From Chersky-840 sp035604715 (lineage in GTDB: Bacteria; Actinomycetota; Acidimicrobiia; Acidimicrobiales; UBA8190), in the NCBI GenBank assembly GCA_963731665.1, contig CAVSWP010000003.1:186001-250000 (forward strand): a stretch of 64,000 bases of DNA. The letters are read 5' to 3'. The notes beneath the pieces were generated by a model. The model saw nothing but the letters and a program-made list of their open reading frames with translations, was not told the DNA's origin and made no database searches. A program made the translations under genes and the position numbers. Below are positions 1 to 8,533 of the stretch, piece by piece (position 1 is the stretch's first letter; every line of letters starts with the position of its first letter).

Positions 1-23
1 CCGGTCGGGGAGTTGGGGAGACG

Positions 24-785
24 GTGCCGGCGACGTGGAAGGAGATGAACGGGCCGTCAGGGGTCCTGGCGCTGCACGTCGCCCCCGGGGTGTCCACCCG
101 AGGTGACCAGGCCAACGTGCTCGTGGTGTGTCACGGCTTCCCGGTCGAGCGTGACTCGGCGCCGCGCCTGGCCGACACCCTTCCCATGTTGGCGGACCGC
201 ATCGCCACCGACACCGGGTGGCCGGTGGTGGTGGGATGTCTGCGCGGCGTGGGCGGGTCGGCCGGTGACTTCTCGCTCGCCGGGTGGTACGAGGACCTCC
301 AAGCCGTCGTGGACCACGCCGCCGGCATCGGGCACGGGGGCGGGGTATGGGTCGTCGGGTTCGGGACGGGGGGCGCCCTCGGTCTGTGCGTGGCGGCCGA
401 CGACTCGCGCGTGCGGGGGGTGGCGTGCTTCGGGTCGCCGGCCACGTTCGCCGACTGGGAGAACGACGGCGCCGGGATGATCGAGTACGCGCGGCGCGTC
501 GGTGCCATCCGCACGGCGGGCTTCCCGTCGGACCGGCGGGCGTGGGGCGAAGCGTTCTCCGCGCTGCGGCCCGATGACGCGGCGCGCAAGATGCCTCCCC
601 GGCCGCTGCTGGTCGTCCACGGCGCCGACGACGAGGAGGTGCCCATCGCCGACGGCCGCCGTCTGGCCGAGTTCGCCGGCCCTGGCGCCGAGCTGCGGAT
701 CCTGCCCGGAGCGGGCCACCGACTGCGGGCCGACCCGCGCGCCATGGCCCTGCTGGCGGGGTGGCTCGAGCGTCAGGGGCCGTGA
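24..785 (+). CDS. Alpha/beta-hydrolase-fold protein lacking the nucleophile serine
   Basis: A 253-residue single-domain alpha/beta-hydrolase-fold protein. An HGFP motif (oxyanion region) follows the first strands. The C-terminal half has HGADDEEVP, which supplies the acid residue, and a GAGH motif that supplies the catalytic histidine. At the nucleophile elbow the family's G-x-S-x-G reads GFGTG, so the serine is replaced by glycine (codon GGG). It therefore resembles a hydrolase that has lost, or rerouted, its nucleophile; a non-hydrolytic or binding role is an inference. The GTG start at 24 is preceded by a GGGGAG ribosome-binding site. It converges on thiE. The fold is clear, the substrate unknown. 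Confidence 0.75.
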   Translation: MPATWKEMNGPSGVLALHVAPGVSTRGDQANVLVVCHGFPVERDSAPRLADTLPMLADRIATDTGWPVVVGCLRGVGGSAGDFSLAGWYEDLQAVVDHAAGIGHGGGVWVVGFGTGGALGLCVAADDSRVRGVACFGSPATFADWENDGAGMIEYARRVGAIRTAGFPSDRRAWGEAFSALRPDDAARKMPPRPLLVVHGADDEEVPIADGRRLAEFAGPGAELRILPGAGHRLRADPRAMALLAGWLERQGP

Positions 786-804
786 CGCCGGGGGGAGACC
801 GGGC

Positions 805-1458
805 TCACGAGGCGTGGGCGGCCGGGAGGTGCTGCTCGATCGAGGCTCGGAGCGCGGTGGCAGCGTGGCCGGGGTCATCGCAGTCGGTCAGGTAGCGGAC
901 GACGACGAAGTGACGCGCCCCCAGCGCGACGAGGGCGGGGACCGTCTCGGGAGTGACACCCCCGGTCACGAAGACCGGTCGGGGCGAGCGGGACACGGCG
1001 AAGGCGATGTACCCGGGGCCCGTCCCCGGCCTTCCGGGTTTCGTCGGGGTAGGCGTCACCGGTCCGGCGGAGACGTAGTCGACGGGTTCGTGGCGAGAGG
1101 ACTCGAGCTCGTCGACCTCGTGGGTGGACAGCCCGATGATGGCGCCGGGGCCGAGGATGCGGCGCGCCAGGGTGGGGGAGGCGTCGTGCTGGCCGACGTG
1201 GACCCCGTCGGCTTCGATCTCGAGGGCGAGGTCGGGCCGGTCGTTGAGGATGAACGGAACGCCGTGATGGGCGCACACCCGGGCGGCCAGCCTGCCCCGT
1301 TCCACGAGGTGGCGCGCCTCGAGGTGCTTGTCGCGCAGCTGCACGACGTCCACCCCGCCGGTGATGCACGCGTCCAGGAACGTTTCGAGGTCCGGGCGAT
1401 CGGCGGTGCAGAGATAGAGGTGTCGCCGCGCCAGGCGGCCCGACTCGTCGGCCGTCAA
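805..1458 (-). CDS. thiE: Thiamine-phosphate synthase
   Basis: ThiE joins the hydroxymethylpyrimidine diphosphate and thiazole phosphate moieties into thiamine monophosphate in the cytosol. The 217-residue product has the family landmarks in order: VVQLRDKH, the ILNDRPDLAL strand, DGVHVGQHD, IGLSTHEVDE, the phosphate-binding DYVSAGPVTPTPTK segment and the C-terminal VFVTGGV. The chosen start is TTG at 1458. It overlaps the TGA of the upstream glycosylase gene (TTGA), giving a normal ThiE length and implying translational coupling. The frame stays open far upstream, but that part is the shadow of the neighbour. No TPP riboswitch was recognised. Confidence 0.9.
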   Translation of the reverse strand: MTADESGRLARRHLYLCTADRPDLETFLDACITGGVDVVQLRDKHLEARHLVERGRLAARVCAHHGVPFILNDRPDLALEIEADGVHVGQHDASPTLARRILGPGAIIGLSTHEVDELESSRHEPVDYVSAGPVTPTPTKPGRPGTGPGYIAFAVSRSPRPVFVTGGVTPETVPALVALGARHFVVVRYLTDCDDPGHAATALRASIEQHLPAAHAS

Positions 1459-2072
1459 CGCTTGCGCGCCGGGGCGGACGCCCGGCGACGGGTGGGCTCG
1501 TTCTTGGTGGCCTTGTTGGCTGCCTTGAGGGCTTGTTTGAAGGCCCGCACCTTGTCGAGGGTGTCGGCACCGGTGATGTCGGCCACCGAACGGAAGCTCC
1601 CGGCCTCGCCGTAGGGTGCGCTCACGGTGTCCCAGCCGTCGGGCCGGACGCCGAGTTGCTTTCCCAGCAGGGCGACGAAGATCTTGGCCTTCTGCTCGCC
1701 GAAACCGGGGAGCTCCTTGACGCGCTGGAGCAGTTCGGCACCGGTGGTGGTGTCGGCCCAGATCCGGTCGGCCCGGCCCTGGTAGCGGTCGACAACGAGC
1801 TTGGCCAGCTCCTGGACGCGGGCGGCCATGGAGCCCGGATAGCGGTGCAGCGCCGGCTTGGCCGAGAAGGCGCCGGCCAACGCGTCGGGGTTCATGGCGG
1901 CGATGCGCCGGGCGTCGAGGGGTTGGTTCAACCGTCGCTGGAGCTCGAGCGGACTGGCGAACGCCCATTCCAAGGGAACCTGTTGATCGAGGACCATTCC
2001 CACGAGGAGGGCGAAGGGGCTCTTCGACAGCAGGCCGTCCGCCTCGGCGTTCTGGCTGAGATGCAGGTCCAC
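1455..2072 (-). CDS. HhH-GPD-type base-excision DNA repair protein
   Basis: A 205-residue protein of the small actinobacterial HhH-GPD family (TIGR03252-like), related to EndoIII/AlkA glycosylases that excise damaged bases. Near the N-terminus it has LLVGMVLDQQVPLEWAF, and in the middle the helix-hairpin-helix LPGFGEQKAKIFVALLGK. The tail is basic and Ala/Lys/Arg-rich, as expected for DNA contact. No four-cysteine iron-sulfur cluster is visible. The GTG start at 2072 begins just before the conserved LSQNAEADGLLS segment; a longer reading from 2165 adds an unconserved leader. Its stop overlaps the thiE start, so the two are probably one transcript. Confidence 0.8.
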   Translation of the reverse strand: MDLHLSQNAEADGLLSKSPFALLVGMVLDQQVPLEWAFASPLELQRRLNQPLDARRIAAMNPDALAGAFSAKPALHRYPGSMAARVQELAKLVVDRYQGRADRIWADTTTGAELLQRVKELPGFGEQKAKIFVALLGKQLGVRPDGWDTVSAPYGEAGSFRSVADITGADTLDKVRAFKQALKAANKATKNEPTRRRASAPARKR

Positions 2073-2174
2073 GAGGCCGATGGTAGCTGCCGACGGGCCG
2101 GTGGCATCGAGGCAACGCGACGCCGCGACGCCGGTGGTTCGATCGGGACCCTGGGGGCCCGGCACCGTGTCTCG

Positions 2175-2606
2175 TCACCGAAATGGGACGTGGGCGCGCA
2201 CGTGACCGATCAATTCCGAGGCGCAGCTGAACCGGCGGCGGCGGCCGAGGACGTCGAGCTCGAGCGGGATGAGGAAGTCGGCCTGGAGCTGTCTGAGCCC
2301 TTCGGGTGATCGACAGTGCCGCGCCAGGTCACCGGCGAGTTGTGCCATGTCGGCCCCCCACGCCCGGCGGACGGAACCCCTCCGGTGGTAACGACCCAAG
2401 TTGACCAGCCGGGTGAGCTCGCCATGGGCAAGGACCCCGAGTTGCACCGTGAGAGGAACTCGCCGACCCATGGCCGCCATGACCAGATCGGACTCTCCTC
2501 GCAACAGCGCCGTCGCCTCATCGGCGACGAGGTTGTCCCCGTCCTGCTGTCCTCGCCTGCTCTTCTTGGAGGCCTCGAGTTCGAGCCGGCGCGCCGGTGT
2601 CTTCAT
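2175..2606 (-). CDS. Hypothetical protein, coupled to an upstream small gene
   Basis: A 143-residue protein I do not recognise. It is rich in Arg and Leu, with a charged N-terminus, a hydrophobic stretch around PLTVQLGVLAHGELTRLVNLG and a C-terminal RRRRFSCASELIGHV segment. No signal peptide or membrane helix is seen. The ATG at 2606 overlaps the TGA of the preceding 77-codon gene in an ATGA arrangement, which supports both frames and implies translational coupling. The true start could lie further in. The gene lies between the glycosylase/thiE pair and the divergent AraC-type regulator. Confidence 0.5.
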   Translation of the reverse strand: MKTPARRLELEASKKSRRGQQDGDNLVADEATALLRGESDLVMAAMGRRVPLTVQLGVLAHGELTRLVNLGRYHRRGSVRRAWGADMAQLAGDLARHCRSPEGLRQLQADFLIPLELDVLGRRRRFSCASELIGHVRAHVPFR

Positions 2607-2836
2607 TGCTCAGCGCCCAGGCGGCAGGAGTCGATCGGGTTCTGTTGGCCGGCGATGCCGAGGCGATCGGCGTGGTCCGCGTCGGCCGCCCGCGGGGACA
2701 GGATTCGGGCCCGTACGCCCGCAATCCAGGCAAGGGCGTGTCCCACCACGTGGCGCGGGGGCCGGGGGCGGGCGCTCTGGCGCCGCCGCGACGCCAGGCG
2801 GTCGGCGGCCAGCAAGCGCATCAGTTCGGGGTTCAT
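2603..2836 (-). CDS. Small hypothetical protein (77 aa)
   Basis: A 77-residue basic protein of unknown function beginning MNPELMRLLAADRLASRR. An AGGAG ribosome-binding site lies about 8 bases before the ATG at 2836. Its stop overlaps the start of the next gene (ATGA), which is the main reason for calling it. It faces the AraC-type regulator gene across a ~100-base divergent gap, so the regulator could act on this pair; that is inference only. No family was recognised. Confidence 0.45.
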   Translation of the reverse strand: MNPELMRLLAADRLASRRRQSARPRPPRHVVGHALAWIAGVRARILSPRAADADHADRLGIAGQQNPIDSCRLGAEQ

Positions 2837-2935
2837 GGGGCGCTCCTGGTCGGTGCGTGCCCACGGGGGAAGGCGAGTGTCATCTCTCCATGGTGCGCCT
2901 TGCCGGACTCGCCGAGAAGTGGCAGGATTGCCCTT

Positions 2936-3934
2936 GTGCGCGAAAAGACTGCCAAGGCCGGGAGCGGTCGGAAGTCGACGACGGTGGCGGTGGCCCTCGC
3001 CCACGGCTTCTCCCCGTTCGAGTTCGCGGTGGCGTGCGAGGTGTTCGGCGTCGACCGGTCCGATCTCGGCGTGCCTTGGTACCGGTTCAAGGTGTGTGCC
3101 GTGGAACCGACACCGATCAAGGCCGCCACGGGGTTCACGGTGGAGACGCCTTGGGGACTCGAGGCGCTGGGACGGGCCGACACCATCATCGTCCCTCCCC
3201 CGGGTCGGATCATCGAGCCCCGACCCGAGCTGCTGGAGGTGCTGCGGCGAGCGCATCGGCGCGGGGCGCGCATCGTGTCCATGTGCACCGGCGCGTTCAC
3301 GCTGGCCGCCACGGGCCTGCTCGACGGACGTCGCGCCACCACGCACTGGATGCATACCGAGGAGTTGTCGAGCCGCTATCCCGACGTACAGCTCGACCCC
3401 AACGTCCTCTACGTCGATGACGGCGACATCCTGACCTCGGCGGGATCAGCCGCCGGGATCGACCTGTGTCTGCACATCGTGCGCCTCGACTTCGGGGCGG
3501 AGATCGCCTCGCAGGTGGCACGGCAAATGGTGGTCCCGCCGCATCGCGACGGTGGCCAGGCACAGTTCATCGAGCTGCCGGTGCGCGACGCGGTGGGTGA
3601 CGGAGACCCGTTCACCGAGGTGCTGGAGTGGGCCCAGGCGCACCTGGACCGGTCGCTCACCGTGGAAGACCTGGCGCGTCGCTCGGCGATGAGCCCGCGC
3701 ACGTTCGCCCGGCATTTCGTGACCCGCACCGGCACCACCCCTCGTCAGTGGCTCCTGCGCCAGCGGGTGTTGTTGTCGCAGCAACTGCTCGAGACCACGG
3801 ACCTGTCGGTGGACGTCGTGGCGCTGCGCTGTGGCCTGGGAAGCGCGGCCAACCTGCGCTCGTGTTTCCAACGACTGGTGCGCACATCGCCGTCTTCGTA
3901 CCGCCGAGCGTTTCGCCAGGCCGAGGCGGGCTAG
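2936..3934 (+). CDS. GlxA-family AraC-type transcriptional regulator
   Basis: A 332-residue regulator with an N-terminal DJ-1/PfpI-like domain (about residues 15-190) and a C-terminal AraC helix-turn-helix pair (about 215-325). The N-domain carries the GlxA-type elbow SMCTGAFTLAATGLLDGRRATTHW, shown here only to residue SMCTGAFTLAATG being the key part. The C-domain has DLARRSAMSPRTFARHF, RQWLLRQRV and a second helix-turn-helix ending in FQRLVRTSPSSYRRAF. Such proteins act as ligand-responsive activators, often of nitrogen or amine metabolism. The GTG start at 2936 follows GGCAGGA; the frame extends upstream through non-coding sequence. It is divergent from the small gene pair at 2175-2836. 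Confidence 0.85.
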   Translation: MREKTAKAGSGRKSTTVAVALAHGFSPFEFAVACEVFGVDRSDLGVPWYRFKVCAVEPTPIKAATGFTVETPWGLEALGRADTIIVPPPGRIIEPRPELLEVLRRAHRRGARIVSMCTGAFTLAATGLLDGRRATTHWMHTEELSSRYPDVQLDPNVLYVDDGDILTSAGSAAGIDLCLHIVRLDFGAEIASQVARQMVVPPHRDGGQAQFIELPVRDAVGDGDPFTEVLEWAQAHLDRSLTVEDLARRSAMSPRTFARHFVTRTGTTPRQWLLRQRVLLSQQLLETTDLSVDVVALRCGLGSAANLRSCFQRLVRTSPSSYRRAFRQAEAG

Positions 3935-3956
3935 AGACGCTCCCCGGGGGATCGGC

Positions 3957-4301
3957 TCAGTCGGTGCTCGAGCCCGGCGAGCGTCCCGACTGGCCCATGA
4001 GCACCTTGAACGAAGCGATGGCGAACTTGCCCTCGCCGACTTCGGCGATCCGGGCCCCCTCCTCGAGGGCCTGGCACCCCTCGTAGAACCAGTACGTCCG
4101 GCGTTGGCTGATCGAGGAGTTCACTTTTCCCGGGGGGTCGGGCAGCTTGGCGACGGTGGGGGCGTCATGTTCGAGCCAGGCCCGGAGAATGGCGTCGAGC
4201 GAGAACGGGCCCGAGACCCCCGAGGCGTTCGCCTCCTTCACGATCGAGGCCAGGATCCCGTTCGCGACGAGGGTCACCCATTCGTCGGACTCGGTTCGCA
4301 T
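3957..4301 (-). CDS. Hypothetical protein
   Basis: A 114-residue cytosolic-looking protein with no recognised domain. It starts MRTESDEWVTLVANGILASIV. The middle has an RTYWFYEGCQALEEG segment and the C-terminal part reads GEGKFAIASFKVLMG. No signal peptide or transmembrane segment is seen. It converges on the AraC-type gene and is divergent from whiB. Codon use looks like that of its neighbours, which is the main reason for calling it real. Confidence 0.55.
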   Translation of the reverse strand: MRTESDEWVTLVANGILASIVKEANASGVSGPFSLDAILRAWLEHDAPTVAKLPDPPGKVNSSISQRRTYWFYEGCQALEEGARIAEVGEGKFAIASFKVLMGQSGRSPGSSTD

Positions 4302-4488
4302 GCTTCGAGGCTAACCGCCGCCAACGGCGACCCCGCGTATTTCCGCCCCGGGACCTGGGCCCAGGCACGGTCGGAGGGCAACCGCTGAACGTGGTCGACC
4401 CTTCTCGGGTGCCCAGCTGTCCCCACGTAGGGTGGCCGACCGGTCGTGCCTGCTAAAGACGCCGAGCGGGACTGCCGAAAGCCTGGAC

Positions 4489-4815
4489 ATGACCAGCCTC
4501 GCCATGTCCGCGGAGTCCGGCTGTGAGTCCAAGGACGAAGCCGCCGACGTCTCGTCGGTGGTCGTGCAGCTGCTGCGGCGTCCGAGGTGGCAGACGCTCG
4601 GTGCGTGTGTGGGCGAGCGCGTCGAGATGTTCATCCCCGACCGCGGCGGCCCGACGGCTCGTGCCAAGCAGCTGTGCGCGCGCTGCACGGTGCGCACGGA
4701 GTGTCTGAGGTACGCGCTGGCCGTCCCCGATCTGGTGGGGTACTGGGCGGGAACCAACGAGCGCGAGCGCCGTCGCCTGCGGGCGCTGAGTCGCCGCCAG
4801 AAGGCGAGCGCCTGA
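4489..4815 (+). CDS. WhiB-family iron-sulfur transcriptional regulator
   Basis: WhiB proteins bind a 4Fe-4S cluster and regulate with the housekeeping sigma factor; they are found only in actinobacteria. Counting from the ATG at 4489 (108 residues), the cluster cysteines are C40, C63, C66 and C72. This fits C-X22-C-X2-C-X5-C. The family turn follows as GYWAGT (usually G[VI]WGG), then a basic ERERRRLR tail for DNA or sigma contact. A GTG at 4432 would add 19 residues; neither start has a strong ribosome-binding site, so the start is uncertain. The subclass is not assigned. Confidence 0.88.
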   Translation: MTSLAMSAESGCESKDEAADVSSVVVQLLRRPRWQTLGACVGERVEMFIPDRGGPTARAKQLCARCTVRTECLRYALAVPDLVGYWAGTNERERRRLRALSRRQKASA

Positions 4816-4914
4816 CTCTGCTCTGACGCTTCGGACGTCCGGTCGGCACCGACCGGTCACGACCGGGCCGGTCCCCGTCACGTGTTGGTGACGCGATGGG
4901 TACTGTCACTGCTC

Positions 4915-5778
4915 ATGTCCGTCGAACGGCGCGTGGCGCTCGTGACCGGGGCCAGCCGCGGCATCGGCCGGGCGGCGGCCATCGCCCTGGCGCAGCGCGG
5001 TCTGGACGTCGCCATCACGGCTCGGACGGTGCGGGAAGGCGACGGCGTCGACGAGTCGGTTTCGGGGGACGGCGCCCGCATCACCGGGAGTCTCGAGACC
5101 ACGGCCCGCGAGATCGAGTCCGCCGGCGGTCGCGCCCTTCTCATTCGCGCCGACCTCCTGGAACGAGCCTCGCTCCTGGGAGCGGTGGAGCGCGTCCTGG
5201 ATGAGTGGGGGCAGGTGAACGTGCTGGTGAACAACGCCGTGCACACCGGCCCAGGGAGCATGGAGCGCTTTCTCGACCTCGACATCGCCATGGTCGAGGC
5301 CAAGCTCGAGGCCAACGTCGTGGCCCAGCTGGTGATGATCAAGGCGGTGCTTCCGGGCATGCTCGAGCGGGGCGAGGGCACCATCATCGACATCACCTCG
5401 GCGGTGGCCACCAGTGATCCCCCGGCGCCGACCGGCGAAGGGGGGTGGGGCCTCGGGTATGCGGTGACCAAGGGGGCCTTTCACCGGGTGGCGGGAATCC
5501 TGGCCGTCGAGCTCGGACCCCGGGGGATCTTCGTCGTCAACGTCGAGCCCGGGTACGTGCTGACCGAGCGGATGGTGTCGGCGCAACAGCGGTTGGGACT
5601 GGCCGGCCACTACCCCGGGGCGCCCCCGTCGGTCCCCGGAGCCGTCGTGGCGTGGTTGGCCGGGGGCCCCGGGGCCATCACGGCAGACGAGCGCACGGTG
5701 TTCAACGGCACCACCGTCTCGGCGCAACGGTTCGCCCGGGAGCGAGGCCTGCATCCCGACTGGCGGACAGCGCGCTGA
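4915..5778 (+). CDS. SDR-family oxidoreductase
   Basis: A 287-residue short-chain dehydrogenase/reductase. It shows the Rossmann TGASRGIG motif near residue 12, NNAV in place of NNAG, a serine in IIDITSA, and the catalytic YAVTK (YxxxK). An insertion rich in charged residues follows the cofactor site. The C-terminal part, after the VEPGYVLTERM loop, is longer than in minimal SDRs. The ATG at 4915 starts four residues before the first beta strand; an upstream start at 4882 would add an unneeded leader. Substrate unknown. Confidence 0.8.
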   Translation: MSVERRVALVTGASRGIGRAAAIALAQRGLDVAITARTVREGDGVDESVSGDGARITGSLETTAREIESAGGRALLIRADLLERASLLGAVERVLDEWGQVNVLVNNAVHTGPGSMERFLDLDIAMVEAKLEANVVAQLVMIKAVLPGMLERGEGTIIDITSAVATSDPPAPTGEGGWGLGYAVTKGAFHRVAGILAVELGPRGIFVVNVEPGYVLTERMVSAQQRLGLAGHYPGAPPSVPGAVVAWLAGGPGAITADERTVFNGTTVSAQRFARERGLHPDWRTAR

Positions 5779-5805
5779 CCGATCCGATCCCGCGTCGACG
5801 AGTGG

Positions 5806-6207
5806 TCACGCCCCGGCGTCGGCGCTGAAGTCCTCGATGGTGGAGCCCATCTGCTTCTCGATCTCCTTGAGGTCGAAGTAGTCGCGCCAGCGGGTGACGA
5901 GGCCGTCGGCATCGAGCTCGACCATGGTGCACCCGTGCATCTCGATGCGCATGCCACCCCCGAGGGTGCCACTGCCGATCCACTCGAAGGCCCCACCGGT
6001 GCGATCCCCGTGTGACGCCGTGACCTCCTGGCGCCAGTCGGGGAACGATGCGTCGGTGATGTCCTCGACCGAGGCGATGTCGGTGGTCTGGGCGGTGACG
6101 GGATCGCTGAACACGCCGCCGGATGCGAACAACTCGCGCAGCCGCACCGTCGCATCGGCTCCCAGGGCCAGCTTCAACCTCTTGGTCCAGTCTTCCCAGT
6201 CCACCAC
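5806..6207 (-). CDS. SnoaL/NTF2-like domain protein
   Basis: A 133-residue alpha+beta-cone protein of the nuclear transport factor 2-like group. The helix WEDWTKRLKLAL is followed by VFSDPVTA, a conserved turn in limonene-epoxide-hydrolase and SnoaL-like proteins, then strands including EMHGCTMVELDADGLVTRWRDYFD. That last pattern (ELD-DG-I--WRDYFD) is typical of the family. The role could be a small-molecule isomerase or hydrolase, or ligand binding; the substrate is unknown. The start is GTG at 6207, with another GTG at 6204. The gene is divergent from the LLM oxidoreductase. Confidence 0.7.
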   Translation of the reverse strand: MVDWEDWTKRLKLALGADATVRLRELFASGGVFSDPVTAQTTDIASVEDITDASFPDWRQEVTASHGDRTGGAFEWIGSGTLGGGMRIEMHGCTMVELDADGLVTRWRDYFDLKEIEKQMGSTIEDFSADAGA

Positions 6208-6324
6208 GACCCTCGCTTCCCACCCGCACCGCGGCGGGTCTTGGAGCAGGCCCGCAGCATGGCAGCCGCTGCGCATCGGCTCAAGCGCTCGCGAGGCGTG
6301 CTCACGGTGAATAGCGTTCGTCCG

Positions 6325-7212
6325 ATGCGCATCGGAGTCCTACTTCTGCCGGAATCTCGCTGGCCCACCGCCCGGGAGTTGTGGCGTCGGGTGGAGGAGC
6401 TCGGTTTCGACCACGCCTGGACCTATGACCACCTCGCCTGGCGCTCGCTGCGCGACGGCCCGTGGTTCGGTGCCGTCCCGTTCCTGGCGGCGGCGGCGGT
6501 GGTGACCCGACGTATCCGGCTGGGCACGCTGGTGGCCTCACCCAACTTCCGCCATCCCGTTCCCTTCGCCCGCGAGCTGGTGACGCTTGACGACCTCTCG
6601 GGTGGCCGATTCACCCTGGGCATCGGCGCCGGTGCCCAGGGGTGGGACGCCGTGATGCTCGGGCAGGACCCGTGGACGGCGGCGAAACGGGCCGAGCGCT
6701 TCGCCGAGTTCCTGGACCTGCTCGACCAACTCCTGAGCAGTCCCGAGACGTCGTACGAGGGCCGCTACTACCGCGCTGTGGGGGCCCGGACCTACCCGGG
6801 GTGCGTGCAACAGCCCCGCATCCCCTTCGCGGTGGCCGCCACCGGCCGTCGGGGCATGCAGCTCGCCGCCACCTACGGCGAGACCTGGGTCACCACCGGC
6901 GACCTCGTCGAGGACGGGCGACGGCGGGCGGCCGTCGAAGGGGCGCGCGTCGTGGGCGACCAGGTGTTGCTCCTGGAAGAGGCGTGCGCCGCGGTGGGCC
7001 GCGACCCGTCGTCGCTGGCCCGGTTGGTGTTGAGCGGTCCCCGTCTCGATGACGGGTTGTCGTCGCTCGACGCCTTCGACGACACCATCGGGCGCTACGC
7101 CGCAGTCGGCGTCACCGACTTCGTGGTCCACTGGCCGCGCCCGGAGGAGCCTTACCGGGGCGACCGGCGCGTGTTCGAGAGCGTCGTGTCCGAGGTCCTG
7201 TCCCGGCGCTGA
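6325..7212 (+). CDS. LLM-class (luciferase-like) F420-dependent oxidoreductase
   Basis: A 295-residue TIM-barrel protein of the luciferase-like monooxygenase superfamily. The N-terminal strand MRIGVLLLPE is followed by AWTYDHLAW (the DH motif), a barrel strand IRLGTLVASPNFRHPVPFARELVTLDDLSGGRFTLGIGAG in outline, and AVAATGRRGMQLAATYGETWVT near the C-terminal half. These match actinobacterial members that use coenzyme F420. cofE at the far end of the window shows that the host makes F420. Substrate unknown. The ATG at 6325 lies directly before the first beta strand. Confidence 0.8.
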   Translation: MRIGVLLLPESRWPTARELWRRVEELGFDHAWTYDHLAWRSLRDGPWFGAVPFLAAAAVVTRRIRLGTLVASPNFRHPVPFARELVTLDDLSGGRFTLGIGAGAQGWDAVMLGQDPWTAAKRAERFAEFLDLLDQLLSSPETSYEGRYYRAVGARTYPGCVQQPRIPFAVAATGRRGMQLAATYGETWVTTGDLVEDGRRRAAVEGARVVGDQVLLLEEACAAVGRDPSSLARLVLSGPRLDDGLSSLDAFDDTIGRYAAVGVTDFVVHWPRPEEPYRGDRRVFESVVSEVLSRR

Positions 7213-7259
7213 CGGCCGGGACGCCCGCCGCGAGGGTTGGCCGGGGGTAGCTTTCGCCT

Positions 7260-7901
7260 GTGTGTCGAGCGCGCCGGTGGCGCCGATGGGTCCGGGTCGT
7301 CGGCGCCGTGTCGGTCGTGGCCGTGGTCCCGGCGTGCGGAGGCGCCGCGGCGCGCCCCACCGCCACCCACGCCGTGCGCATCCACTCCGTCGACTGGGGC
7401 GATGTGGCGGTTCCCGGTTCGGTGTGCGACGGCTCGGAGCCGATCCAGCTCCGCGCCGGTCGGGCGACCGTCGACGCCCCGCCGGCGCTTCACGCCGGCA
7501 CGCCTCGGGTGACGGTGTCGGCGTCGCACCCGGTCTACGGCAACCTCACCGGCGCCGGTCAGGACGAGGCCGCCGTGAACGTGTGGTGTGACGACACCAC
7601 CGGCACCGCCGACGGGCAGTTGGCGGACTCGTGGGTCATCTACAACGCCGACTCGGGATCGCTGCGGGTCCTCGGGACGTTGACGCCGGCGCCGGCCGCC
7701 GCGGCCGGTGTGCACGTGTCGTACTTCGACACCGGCCCCGGCGGCATCACGATGGCGCCCGGGAAGATCACCGCCACCGAGCTGTCGTACGGGCCCGAGG
7801 ACGCCACCTGCTGTCCCTCGGTCCGAACGACGGGCGTGTGGATCTACGCCGACGGGGTCCTGCGCGCCACCGCGCCGTCCCGGAGCAACCCCCGAGGGTA
7901 G
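7260..7901 (+). CDS. Putative secreted lipoprotein of unknown function
   Basis: A 213-residue exported protein. The N-terminus is a basic MCRARRWRRW segment and a short hydrophobic run ending VVPAC, a plausible but imperfect lipobox, so the mature protein may be lipid-anchored at Cys 26 or so. The rest is beta-rich, with an acidic YGNLTGAGQDEAAVNVWCDD segment and a CC pair near the C-terminus (ATCCPS) that could form extracellular disulfides. No family was recognised. The GTG start at 7260 has no strong ribosome-binding site. Confidence 0.6.
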   Translation: MCRARRWRRWVRVVGAVSVVAVVPACGGAAARPTATHAVRIHSVDWGDVAVPGSVCDGSEPIQLRAGRATVDAPPALHAGTPRVTVSASHPVYGNLTGAGQDEAAVNVWCDDTTGTADGQLADSWVIYNADSGSLRVLGTLTPAPAAAAGVHVSYFDTGPGGITMAPGKITATELSYGPEDATCCPSVRTTGVWIYADGVLRATAPSRSNPRG

Positions 7902-7930
7902 GAACCGGCGCCCACCGGTAGGGTGGCGAG

Positions 7931-8524
7931 GTGCTCCCGCACACCGTCCGCCACGCGCACATGGCCGACGTCGGCGCCCTGGCCATTACCTTGAGCCGTG
8001 CCTTCGACGACGACCCGCTCACGACGTGGCTGTTTCCCCGTGCCGATGCTCGACGCCGCAAGCTCCCCACCTTCTTCCGCTCGTTGCTCGGGGCGTCACT
8101 TCCCTTAGGTGAGGTGTACACGACCGACGACTCCCGGTGCGCGGCGATCTGGAACCCGCCGGGGACCTTCCCCATGGGCTGGTACACCGACACCCGGCTC
8201 GGGCTCACGACGACGCGACTGGTCGGGGTGCGCATCACGCTGTGCGCCCGGGGCCTCTTGTACTTCGCCAGCCATCACCCCAAAGAGCGCCACTGGTATC
8301 TCCAGATGCTCGGGACCGAGCCGCAGTCCCAGAGCCGCGGCCTGGGTTCGGCCGTCCTGGCCCCGATCCTCGAGCGCTGTGACCGTGAGGCAGAGCGGGT
8401 CTACCTGGAGTCCTCGAAGGAGCGCAATATCCCCTTCTACGAGCGCCACGGTTTCAAGGTCACCCAGGAGATCCAGGTGCCGCGCGGGCCGGTGGTGTGG
8501 GCCATGTGGCGCGAGCCGGGCTGA
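7931..8524 (+). CDS. GNAT-family N-acetyltransferase
   Basis: A 197-residue GNAT acetyltransferase. It has an N-terminal helix region, then WYLQMLGTEPQSQSRGLGSAVL, the acetyl-CoA-binding strand and pyrophosphate loop (Q-x-x-x-GLG form). The C-terminal part contains VYLESSKERNIPFYERHGF, the usual NxxxYxxxGF motif. These are the signs of an acyl-CoA-dependent N-acyltransferase of unknown substrate. The GTG start at 7931 follows a GTGGCGAG stretch. It lies about 30 bases after the lipoprotein gene and may share its transcript. Confidence 0.82.
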   Translation: MLPHTVRHAHMADVGALAITLSRAFDDDPLTTWLFPRADARRRKLPTFFRSLLGASLPLGEVYTTDDSRCAAIWNPPGTFPMGWYTDTRLGLTTTRLVGVRITLCARGLLYFASHHPKERHWYLQMLGTEPQSQSRGLGSAVLAPILERCDREAERVYLESSKERNIPFYERHGFKVTQEIQVPRGPVVWAMWREPG

Positions 8525-8533
8525 CGCCCCGGG

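Noticed and set aside
2597..2935. A ~110-residue N-terminal extension of the AraC-type regulator
   Set aside because: It is antisense to the AGGAG-led small gene and lies before the DJ-1-like domain start; the GTG at 2936 has its own upstream site.
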